From positions 1 to 35,614 of IMG/VR virus record IMGVR_UViG_3300033571_016909: DNA of 35,614 nucleotides; one strand, 5' to 3'. The position numbers were made by a program, and so were the translations under genes. Shown one piece after another: positions 15,604-22,737 of this stretch (positions are counted from its first letter, which is position 1; every line of letters starts with the position of its first letter). A model generated the notes under the pieces. The model had not been told where the DNA came from, did not search any database, and worked only from the letters and a program-made list of their open reading frames with translations. This DNA is from a virus.

Positions 15604-17630
15604 TAGACTATACTGCTAGAAAAAGATTTTATACTACTGGAGGTGAGTTTACTACCCTGTCGGGAGGAGACTACGTGGGTTACGTAGTAACTCTAAGCGG
15701 TGTACCGTACATTGATAAATACATCGCTCCGCTGACTCCTACAACAACATACGAGAGTAATTTATATACCTCTAAATATTTAAAAAATAGAGATATAAAT
15801 GAGCCTTTTAGCTTACCTTACAATTCTTTTGAGATTTTGTTTGGTGCTAATGATTTTTTAACGCATAGCTTGCTTATAGACAAGCTAGGCAAGTTACACG
15901 ACAATAATACCTTTGTATACTCTAAGTTGTTTATGGCTAGTAACGATTTACCCGTGAGGATGCTATCTGCTGGTAATTTAGCTGATTATACCTATGCATG
16001 TTTACCAACTAGCAATACCCGATCATTAACTGCTGTATCAAGCTTAGTACAAAGCGTGCCGTTCGCATCTAGCTCTATAGAATCTTTCAGAGCGCTCGGT
16101 AATATAAGAAGATTTGCTGCAAAACTTAAAGACGATACCCCTACAGACTACACAGTATATGCTATAACGAGTGGTGGATTCACTACGCTATCAGGAAATA
16201 ATAGAGTCTGTCAAGTTATAGAGCCACACTCACGCTTTATAGAAAGCACGCAGAATGAGTTAACTTTTGGATCTTTATTTGATATCTCTCTATCTAGAAA
16301 TTTTATTTTTATAACTGATGAGCTTAATAGCGTTATTTACAAGTATGACATCGGCGGCTATTATAATGGTGATCTAGCACTAGCTAATAAAAGAAATCTA
16401 TTAGAAATATTAGGGGGTGATGGACCACAAGGATCGAAGAACTTATTCAAGTCGCCTAAGCATATTGCATCAAATGATGATGTTATCATAGTAAATGATT
16501 CTGGTAACAGTGTAATAAAAGTTTTTGATTTAAATTTTAATTTTATTACTAGAATTGGTAGTATTCCTCTGACTAGAGAGCCTGTAGTAGCGCTTCAAAT
16601 TAATGAATTTTATAATAACCTCTATGTATTCACTAGGGAAATTAAGAGTAAAAAACTAAATCTGTACATAATTGATCTCGACTGTTTTAGAATTCAGGAG
16701 ACTTATAAAGATATAGCGGTACCTCTGCAAGAGACGGAGACTATAGCAAATGTAGAGTTTAGCAAAAACAATAGCGACTATTATTATATATGTACAGATA
16801 GACAAGTCTATAAGCTCTTCGTCAGTAAGCCTAATGTGCTTATAGGCAGATATCAAGAACTAAACACAGATTATATATCAGGCACTAAAACCGTTCAGTC
16901 CGGTGATAAGGTGGGTACAGAATCTTACCTGAAGGAAAGAAAGGCATCTACACCTGATAATCAATGGGGGATTGTAAGCAAATCATACAGTAATGGCAAT
17001 TGGGCTTGGGGAGCAGCTGCCGGCACGACTTATATTGATGTTTACGCGATAAGAGACGTGTACGCTACTACTACGACTCAGGTACCTAACATAGTTATAT
17101 TTAATGATGTGTATAAAGGTATAAGCTTTTTACCAACATCTAATAACTTTGATTCAGTAGTGTTTATTACAGATGGTAGAATTTATTTTTATAACGAGCC
17201 CAACGAATTTAAGCAGGTTATTAAAACCAACAAACTGCAAAAGTTTGGTAAAATTAATATGACGCTTTCTTCGGAGGAGTATATACAAGCATCCACCATT
17301 AATAAGGAACTTTACAAAGTAGTAAGAGATATTCTCGTGCTTAAAAATAATTTAGTAGGTAGATTTACTGGTGAATATGATACAAGTAATATATTTACTT
17401 TGACTGATTATAATTATAATCTAGATTTTAACAGCTTTAGCTTAATACAGCCTGAAGATTATTACGTTCATGAAAATGAAAAGGCTTTAGTAACAGTTAT
17501 TAATAGAGCATTTAGAAATATTTTAGATTTACAGGAAAAGCTTATTAACCTCACGGCGGTAGATAAAGGTATAACTGTTAAAAAAGAACTAACTGTTACT
17601 CCGTATAATAGTGCAATAGAAATCAGCTAG
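15600..17630 (+). CDS. Tail structural protein with NHL/beta-propeller-like region
   Basis: 676 residues, coupled to the LamG-like protein by an ATGA overlap. Residues about 223-325 carry NHL-type blades: NFIFITDELNSVIYKYDIGG, then GGDGPQGSKNLFKSPKHIAS, then VIIVNDSGNSVIKVFDLN. A helical C-terminal region (about 560-676) includes a likely coiled coil (RAFRNILDLQEKLINL). Early residues have a repeated TTLSGG/VTLSGV strand pattern. Propellers in tails usually mediate contacts between fibre parts or with glycans. The co-operon LamG-like protein is a plausible partner. Confidence 0.6.
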   Translation: MIDYTARKRFYTTGGEFTTLSGGDYVGYVVTLSGVPYIDKYIAPLTPTTTYESNLYTSKYLKNRDINEPFSLPYNSFEILFGANDFLTHSLLIDKLGKLHDNNTFVYSKLFMASNDLPVRMLSAGNLADYTYACLPTSNTRSLTAVSSLVQSVPFASSSIESFRALGNIRRFAAKLKDDTPTDYTVYAITSGGFTTLSGNNRVCQVIEPHSRFIESTQNELTFGSLFDISLSRNFIFITDELNSVIYKYDIGGYYNGDLALANKRNLLEILGGDGPQGSKNLFKSPKHIASNDDVIIVNDSGNSVIKVFDLNFNFITRIGSIPLTREPVVALQINEFYNNLYVFTREIKSKKLNLYIIDLDCFRIQETYKDIAVPLQETETIANVEFSKNNSDYYYICTDRQVYKLFVSKPNVLIGRYQELNTDYISGTKTVQSGDKVGTESYLKERKASTPDNQWGIVSKSYSNGNWAWGAAAGTTYIDVYAIRDVYATTTTQVPNIVIFNDVYKGISFLPTSNNFDSVVFITDGRIYFYNEPNEFKQVIKTNKLQKFGKINMTLSSEEYIQASTINKELYKVVRDILVLKNNLVGRFTGEYDTSNIFTLTDYNYNLDFNSFSLIQPEDYYVHENEKALVTVINRAFRNILDLQEKLINLTAVDKGITVKKELTVTPYNSAIEIS

Positions 17631-17638
17631 TATAAATA
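17631..17638 (+). promoter_or_regulatory. T4-type late promoter box TATAAATA
   Basis: Perfect TATAAATA starting at the base after the upstream stop codon and ending 6 nt (tataca) before the ATG at 17645. Confidence 0.85.
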
Positions 17639-17644
17639 TATACA

Positions 17645-18379
17645 ATGGCAGGAACAGCAGCAACAAACTTAGCAAGCGTAAACATAAGTGATACTTATTA
17701 CGGTGTGTTACATGCAGGTGGTCAAAACCTTCCACCTACAGGTCAAGCTCAGATATATGATGGTTACGGAACATTTGCTGCAATAAGAGTAGGAGCAAAC
17801 TGCAATGGTGTAACTATATGCGGTCCTCTTTCTTGTGGATCGGTTTCAGCTAGTAGCTTATCAGTAACTGCAAAACTATCTGCTAGTACACAGTTTGACA
17901 TTTTTAATTTACTAAACGTACTACACCCTGTAGGTTCCGTAATCTTTACTTTCGATAGTGGCAATCCTGGTCTTAGACCAGGATGGTCTGGTACGGGTTG
18001 GTCACAGATAAGCCAAGGAAGATATTTAGGAGGAGTTGGAAGCTCTACCGATACAAATGGAGTATCGAATACATTTATTGCTGGAAATAACTCTGGTAGA
18101 TTTACACAGGATATATCAGTACCCGATCACTATCACGGTACAGGAGCCTTTACCGGAGCTAATAACGATGACTTTGTAGTTATTAATGGTGGTTGGGATG
18201 ATGGTAGGGGTTGGACTAGAGGTCGCTGGATTCCAGGCGAATCTCAAGCCAATAGAACTTTAAATGGAAACAAACAACTTTACGGTGCAATAACTTCATA
18301 CCCAGTAGCAAAATCTTCATACTCTATAGACATTGAACCTCCTGCCTGCGCTCTATATGTATGGCAACGAATCTCATAA
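17645..18379 (+). CDS. Tail fibre/baseplate protein with collar-type C-terminal domain
   Basis: 244 residues. From about residue 94 it follows the short-fibre/gp10-type collar pattern: LHPVGSVIFTFDSGNPG, PGWSGTGWSQISQGRYLGG, then SVPDHYHGTG and a C-terminal PPACALYVWQRIS that matches the PPY...YMWKR ending of the family. The N-terminal 90 residues are a short attachment segment. In T4 this fold occurs in gp10, gp11 and gp12, and binds cell-surface receptors or links fibres to the baseplate. It has its own late promoter. A perfect 10-bp inverted repeat lies inside the coding sequence at 17964-17984. Confidence 0.75.
   Translation: MAGTAATNLASVNISDTYYGVLHAGGQNLPPTGQAQIYDGYGTFAAIRVGANCNGVTICGPLSCGSVSASSLSVTAKLSASTQFDIFNLLNVLHPVGSVIFTFDSGNPGLRPGWSGTGWSQISQGRYLGGVGSSTDTNGVSNTFIAGNNSGRFTQDISVPDHYHGTGAFTGANNDDFVVINGGWDDGRGWTRGRWIPGESQANRTLNGNKQLYGAITSYPVAKSSYSIDIEPPACALYVWQRIS
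17964..17984 (+). repeat. Perfect 10-bp inverted repeat inside collar-protein gene
   Basis: ATCCTGGTCT and AGACCAGGAT flank a single T. As RNA it can fold into an 8-bp stem with a 5-nt loop. It is GC-richer than its surroundings, not followed by a T run, and encodes NPGLRPGW. Confidence 0.5.
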
Positions 18380-18382
18380 ATA
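18375..18382 (+). promoter_or_regulatory. T4-type late promoter box CATAAATA
   Basis: CATAAATA ending 7 nt (aaaatat) before the ATG at 18390. It overlaps the stop codon of the upstream gene. Confidence 0.75.
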
Positions 18383-18389
18383 AAAATAT

Positions 18390-19457
18390 ATGCCAGATAT
18401 TACCATAGTAAAATTAAAAATTAGAAGAGGTACAGACGCACAGCGTAAAACTGTCGTGTTAGAGCAGGGAGAATTAGGCTACGCTACAGATACACAAAGA
18501 GTTTTTATAGGTAACGGCGTTTTACTAGGTGGTAATCCTATAGGCAGTGTGATACATCCACCGCTACCTGTCGCGAATACAAGAACAAATCAAGCTAACG
18601 CTACTATAGGTGATATTGTATATGATAACTCTGTGTTGTGGCAATTGACTGGAACGTCATTCAGTAACGCAAACTCATGGACTGCTCTAAATACAAAGGG
18701 TGATGAGGTGACCATTACAACTAATGCTAGTAATAGACTTACAATAAAAGATAATAGTATATCTCCAAGCAAATTAGCCGGTTCTATTGTTAGTCCTATA
18801 GGTGGCTTAAATTATAACTCGGCTGGGTTATCTGCTAATGTAGATAATACTTACGTTACTATTAACTCTAACAGAATTACTATTAATTCTTTAGATGAAA
18901 GTAAAATAACCTCTAGTGCCTTGAGTCAGGGTTTAAAAGGAGGTTCGGGTACAAAACTATCTGTTGATGCTGATCCGTCGCAATTCGGCTTTATCACTAA
19001 CGTACTATCCATAACAGCACTTCCACTAGGAACTGTAAACGTAAATACTTTAAGTAGTAGTTTTGTAGGAACTGGCTTAGCCATCGAAGGTAACACGATT
19101 GCTACTACAATACAAACTTATGATACAAATTCTTTTAACATAGATGTAAAGACTTTAAGACTTAAGCCTATTATTACGGGAGGTACTACATCATTTAGCA
19201 ATGTCACCTATAATAACTTCGGACAAATAAGCGCTGTTAGCTCAGCTATTTCCGACACTCTATCCGGTTCGAACACTGGGTCTTTAAGCACATTTAACGG
19301 TAGATGGAATCAATCTACTTTTTCTAATCAAACATTACTAACAGCAATATCCACTAACTCTATCGGAAGTACAGCTAGAACAACTCTAACATCGGCAGGC
19401 TTTATGTCGATTCAAACATCTTTAGGATTATTTGCAGTTCCAATCTTTAAATACTAA
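18390..19457 (+). CDS. Tail fibre protein with Mtd-N-like N-terminal module
   Basis: 355 residues. Residues about 8-55 (VKLKIRRGTDAQRKTVVLEQ, GELGYATDTQRVFIGNG) have the pattern of the N-terminal domain of major-tropism-determinant-like and many other fibre proteins, which anchors the adhesin to the tail. The rest is Ser/Thr/Asn-rich beta fibre with no collar domain. The same module begins the next gene, so the two are partial paralogues. First gene of a late operon continuing through 19459 and 21130. Confidence 0.7.
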   Translation: MPDITIVKLKIRRGTDAQRKTVVLEQGELGYATDTQRVFIGNGVLLGGNPIGSVIHPPLPVANTRTNQANATIGDIVYDNSVLWQLTGTSFSNANSWTALNTKGDEVTITTNASNRLTIKDNSISPSKLAGSIVSPIGGLNYNSAGLSANVDNTYVTINSNRITINSLDESKITSSALSQGLKGGSGTKLSVDADPSQFGFITNVLSITALPLGTVNVNTLSSSFVGTGLAIEGNTIATTIQTYDTNSFNIDVKTLRLKPIITGGTTSFSNVTYNNFGQISAVSSAISDTLSGSNTGSLSTFNGRWNQSTFSNQTLLTAISTNSIGSTARTTLTSAGFMSIQTSLGLFAVPIFKY

Positions 19458-19458
19458 A

Positions 19459-21126
19459 ATGGCTAATAAAATTGAAATATTCGAAAACACTCTTTTAAAG
19501 CTTCTTGTTAGAAGAGGCATGGATGTAGATCGTAAAAATATAGTTCTTTCAGAGGGAGAGCTCGGCTACACTACCGATACAAAAAGACTATATGTAGGTG
19601 ATGGACAGACTAAGGGAGGTATAGTAATCGGAGGTAATAAGTTCCTGGGTAGTGTACCGAGTGTAACAACACTCTTTTTAGCAACATCAGGAGACTTGGC
19701 ATACTCCACTAGTACTAATAAGCTCTATACATACAAAAGTGGAGATTATAGCGATATTAATAATTGGTCCGAGGTAGGAGGAACCTATGTCAGTCAAAAT
19801 AATTCTATTAATATAAATGCTACAAATGGAATAGCAGTAGGTACAATTTCTGCTAATAACATTTCGTCTGATATCGCAGGACCTAGTTTAACACTAAGCA
19901 CTGCAAATAGACTTACGCTTTCATCACAAATTGCTGTAGATACAATAAAGGGGCTAAACAGCTCTTATATTAATCTACCAGGTGCTCTTCGAGTTAATTC
20001 GGTAAGCTATCAATGGCCTGCGGGTGGTATATCCAATAACAGCTATCTTCAATCAGATATCGCAGGTAACCTTACTTGGACCTCGTATATTAATACTGAA
20101 ACAACTAACTTTGTCTTCAATTCAGCAGGTATTATACCGGTTGGTTCGATAATGCCGTTTATTTCCTCAGCGAACGCACCTACTGGCTGGTTGTTGTGTA
20201 ACGGTCAAAGTGTTGCTGGCTCTGCGTACCCTGAGCTGTCAGCTGTAATAGGTACATCTTTCGGAGGCAATACTACTAACTTTAACGTGCCTAATTTAAT
20301 TAATAAAGCACTATATGGAGTTAATACATCACCTGCGACATCAACACTATACAGCATGTCATCGGGTACTAACTCCACTTTAAGTGCAACCGGAGCGCTT
20401 TATATTATAAAAGCAAAACCTGATGGTGTTATTAATGTGTCAATGTCAGTTAGTACGCCGTTATGCGCCGCAGTCAACGGGACGCAAACATCAGGCTATT
20501 TTAACCCACTATCAGGTAGAATAGATTTAGGTCTAACGACTCCTCTCACTGCAACAACTACAGTTCTTGGTGGCTTTGAAGCGGATATGTATGGGCGCGT
20601 GACTGGTCAAGTTACTACACCAGCAGGCACTACAAATATACCGGGTCCAGGAACACGCTCAGTATATAATGGTTCAAGCTCTCCTATTGGATTCTTTCAA
20701 ACACCTGCTCTTATATTAACGAACACGAACAATGTAACTTTTACAATATCTGCTTTTCCGTTTATTACAGACAGTGCAGGTAGCAGAGTTGGTTCTCCTG
20801 ATTTTTATTCTGTTCCATCTAACGCTAAAAATCTTATAGTAGATACTATAATAAATAAAAATTCACCCGATTCTGGAAACGTAAAAAGAATAATTGCTGC
20901 AGCTCCTAATAGTAGCTTGCTAAATGGAACGAATCAAACGCAAGGTACGACAGAGTATATAATAGGATGGGCAGAGTCCTCAAGTTCTGGTGATAGTATT
21001 GCGAACTCTCAACAATCCATGATCCCACTTTCTGCTAATCAATTTGGGCACCTAACAGCGGCGTTTAGAGTTAATAATTCTAGTAGCGATACCTTTAATA
21101 TCAGAGTAGTTGGTTATACCCTTTAA
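19459..21126 (+). CDS. Tail fibre with Mtd-N-like module and tail-collar domain
   Basis: 555 residues from the ATG at 19459, one base after the upstream TAA. An in-frame ATG 27 bases earlier overlaps the previous gene and is less likely. Residues about 8-58 repeat the module of the preceding gene (LLKLLVRRGMDVDRKNIVLS, GELGYTTDTKRLYVGDG). Residues about 227-285 are a classic tail-collar domain: VGSIMPFISSANAPTGWLLC, NGQSVAGSAYPELSAVIG, NFNVPNL. The C-terminal half is a long beta region, likely the receptor-binding head. Paralogy with its neighbour suggests duplication and divergence of a fibre gene. Confidence 0.75.
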   Translation: MANKIEIFENTLLKLLVRRGMDVDRKNIVLSEGELGYTTDTKRLYVGDGQTKGGIVIGGNKFLGSVPSVTTLFLATSGDLAYSTSTNKLYTYKSGDYSDINNWSEVGGTYVSQNNSININATNGIAVGTISANNISSDIAGPSLTLSTANRLTLSSQIAVDTIKGLNSSYINLPGALRVNSVSYQWPAGGISNNSYLQSDIAGNLTWTSYINTETTNFVFNSAGIIPVGSIMPFISSANAPTGWLLCNGQSVAGSAYPELSAVIGTSFGGNTTNFNVPNLINKALYGVNTSPATSTLYSMSSGTNSTLSATGALYIIKAKPDGVINVSMSVSTPLCAAVNGTQTSGYFNPLSGRIDLGLTTPLTATTTVLGGFEADMYGRVTGQVTTPAGTTNIPGPGTRSVYNGSSSPIGFFQTPALILTNTNNVTFTISAFPFITDSAGSRVGSPDFYSVPSNAKNLIVDTIINKNSPDSGNVKRIIAAAPNSSLLNGTNQTQGTTEYIIGWAESSSSGDSIANSQQSMIPLSANQFGHLTAAFRVNNSSSDTFNIRVVGYTL

Positions 21127-21129
21127 TTT

Positions 21130-21291
21130 ATGAATGAAGTAATAGTAGAAGGATTAGAGCCAAATGACTTTATTATTCTTGAGAAAATTCTCAAAAGCTA
21201 TAAGGTCTCTATTGATAGTGAAGTAACGTTTGCTGATATAATTGACTTACATAGTAAGGTTAAGCAGGTGATAGATTATTTAGAAGAATAA
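21130..21291 (+). CDS. Small acidic hypothetical protein (53 aa)
   Basis: 53 residues beginning MNEVIVEGLEPNDFIILEKI, Glu/Asp/Ile-rich and predicted helical (IIDLHSKVKQVIDYLEE). It starts 3 bases after the fibre stop codon and its stop codon lies inside the late box for the next gene. No known family recognised. The tight packing and lack of frame breaks support it as real. It might be a fibre-assembly helper, a guess from position only. Confidence 0.55.
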   Translation: MNEVIVEGLEPNDFIILEKILKSYKVSIDSEVTFADIIDLHSKVKQVIDYLEE

Positions 21292-21294
21292 ATA
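21287..21294 (+). promoter_or_regulatory. T4-type late promoter box AATAAATA
   Basis: AATAAATA overlapping the upstream stop codon and ending 6 nt (atctat) before the GTG at 21301. It is the main reason for accepting that GTG. Confidence 0.7.
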
Positions 21295-21300
21295 ATCTAT

Positions 21301-21513
21301 GTGGGTAGCATACGAGAATATACACTAGGTGAGGAGTTCTCTGACTTCGTGTTAATAGATGAAAAGCGTAATAGTATCATCATTAATATTGAAACCGAGT
21401 TCTTTAAAACTGTATATCGTGAATATAGGAAGCTAGGCTTTAAGCTAATGCATGTAACTAGGTTTAAAGACGAAGAGAAGGGTATGACTTGTGTCTTTGT
21501 AAAAGAGCTGTAG
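21301..21513 (+). CDS. Small hypothetical protein (70 aa)
   Basis: 70 residues with a GTG start supported by a late box 6 nt upstream. The sequence (MGSIREYTLGEEFSDFVLID, then FKTVYREYRKLGFKLMHVTR) suggests a compact alpha/beta protein with no signal peptide or membrane segment. It is monocistronic: the next late box begins on the base after its stop. Having its own late promoter inside the fibre array points to a virion or tail-assembly role. I do not recognise the family. Confidence 0.55.
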   Translation: MGSIREYTLGEEFSDFVLIDEKRNSIIINIETEFFKTVYREYRKLGFKLMHVTRFKDEEKGMTCVFVKEL

Positions 21514-21521
21514 GATAAATA
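21514..21521 (+). promoter_or_regulatory. T4-type late promoter box GATAAATA
   Basis: GATAAATA ending 6 nt (tataat) before the ATG at 21528. The ATAAATATATAATATG context is the same as at 12197. Confidence 0.8.
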
Positions 21522-21527
21522 TATAAT

Positions 21528-22265
21528 ATGCAGTACCCGGTTATGAATAGCAGCTCAAAGGCTATTAATTTAGCTTCAAAAGATAGCTATTCTTGTATGT
21601 ACGATGTAGTATGGTCTTTTGATTACGCTATAAGCGGTAATCAAAATACAGAGGCAGGATTTACTGTATTCTTAATGACTTCTAGCACTAGACTTTCAGG
21701 TGGGGGTTCAGGCATTGACTTAGGATATTCAGGATTGTCAAGCTTTGGACTCTCATCCAGTATCCGACCTGGTGTTTCTGGTGCTGTTTTAGCAGTAGGA
21801 TTTGACACTACCGGATTATTTGCAGCGTCTGCGTTCTCTGGAGGCTTTATTAGAGACGGTATAGACTATCGCAATGTCAAAAGAAACTCTATCACTATTC
21901 GTGAAGGTGCACCGTATTTTGGTTATAACTATTATTCATATAATGTTTCTTTATCTAATCTAAATACTACTTTTTCGATAGTTGAGAGCGCAGCAATTTA
22001 CAAAACCGTACGAGCGCGTTTAGGGAATATAGGTAGAACGCTGTATATTGATTATAGAAATAACCCTACAGAACAATTTCAACCGATTTTCGAACAAAAC
22101 GTGTCGCTTGGATTGCCTTTATCGGCATTCGTGCATGTAGGTGTATCATTTGCAACACCTATAAGTTCAGTATCAACTAACGCGATAGGAAATATCTTTT
22201 TTAAGAATTTTCATGTCGAAGGATCTACTAACCCTAACCTTCTTAGAACAGTAATTTCTAGCTAA
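21528..22265 (+). CDS. Tail adhesin, lectin-like (L-type/concanavalin-like) fold
   Basis: 245 residues. The pattern GFTVFLMTSST, then GGGSGIDLGYSGLSSFGL, then GAVLAVGFDTTGLFA resembles the carbohydrate-binding core of legume/L-type lectins, where an AVEFDT-like strand follows a glycine-rich loop. The canonical Asp/Asn metal-site residues are not clear, so sugar binding is uncertain. It starts a late operon that continues with the 156- and 906-residue proteins, which may assemble with it. Confidence 0.55.
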   Translation: MQYPVMNSSSKAINLASKDSYSCMYDVVWSFDYAISGNQNTEAGFTVFLMTSSTRLSGGGSGIDLGYSGLSSFGLSSSIRPGVSGAVLAVGFDTTGLFAASAFSGGFIRDGIDYRNVKRNSITIREGAPYFGYNYYSYNVSLSNLNTTFSIVESAAIYKTVRARLGNIGRTLYIDYRNNPTEQFQPIFEQNVSLGLPLSAFVHVGVSFATPISSVSTNAIGNIFFKNFHVEGSTNPNLLRTVISS

Positions 22266-22266
22266 T

Positions 22267-22737
22267 ATGCAAATTCTTCCTATTGATGATAGTAATTTAA
22301 TTCCGGAAATAACTACTATTCCGGAAATATTTCAATTACAAGAACCAGTTATTTCTGTACCGCCTAGAGTTGCTAAATTGTTTCCTACTAGATCAGAAGG
22401 GGAGGATAATAGCTTTATTAACATTAATATGATAGGTGGAGGTGCAGTGGGAGTTAATACTATAGGATTACCTGGTTGTGAGAATATAGCTGTACTAGAC
22501 GATCTTTACAATTTTAGTTATAAAGTTAAGATTACAGAAATAGATACCATTTTAACTCGGACTGGTCATTTCACTTATATAGATGGCCTAAATACTTATA
22601 CGTTAAGTTTAGTAGACTTTTCAACAGGGTGGTGTTTAACGGATTATAACGGTCTTACCTACTTTAACAGTAATCAGACACCGCAGGGCTTATTTACCGG
22701 AATTCAAAATTTAAGTGTTATTTATATAAATGAGTGA
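22267..22737 (+). CDS. Hypothetical tail protein (156 aa)
   Basis: 156 residues starting one base after the upstream stop (TAATATG). The N-terminal 45 residues are Pro/Ile/Glu-rich and extended, with a short repeat (IPEITTIPEIF) encoded by two copies of ATTCCGGAAAT. The remainder is beta-type with Cys at about 76 and 126. It overlaps the 906-residue fibre by 8 bases with the same ATGAGTGA junction seen at 4175. It may be an adaptor between the lectin-like protein and the repeat fibre. No family recognised. Confidence 0.55.
   Translation: MQILPIDDSNLIPEITTIPEIFQLQEPVISVPPRVAKLFPTRSEGEDNSFININMIGGGAVGVNTIGLPGCENIAVLDDLYNFSYKVKITEIDTILTRTGHFTYIDGLNTYTLSLVDFSTGWCLTDYNGLTYFNSNQTPQGLFTGIQNLSVIYINE

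Noticed and set aside
20850-20858. AATAAATA on the plus strand inside the 555-residue fibre gene
   Set aside because: No start codon at the right distance and no internal gene.
22303-22330. Two copies of ATTCCGGAAAT, possible operator
   Set aside because: They encode a short in-frame amino-acid repeat (IPEITTIPEIF) and are not near a start site.
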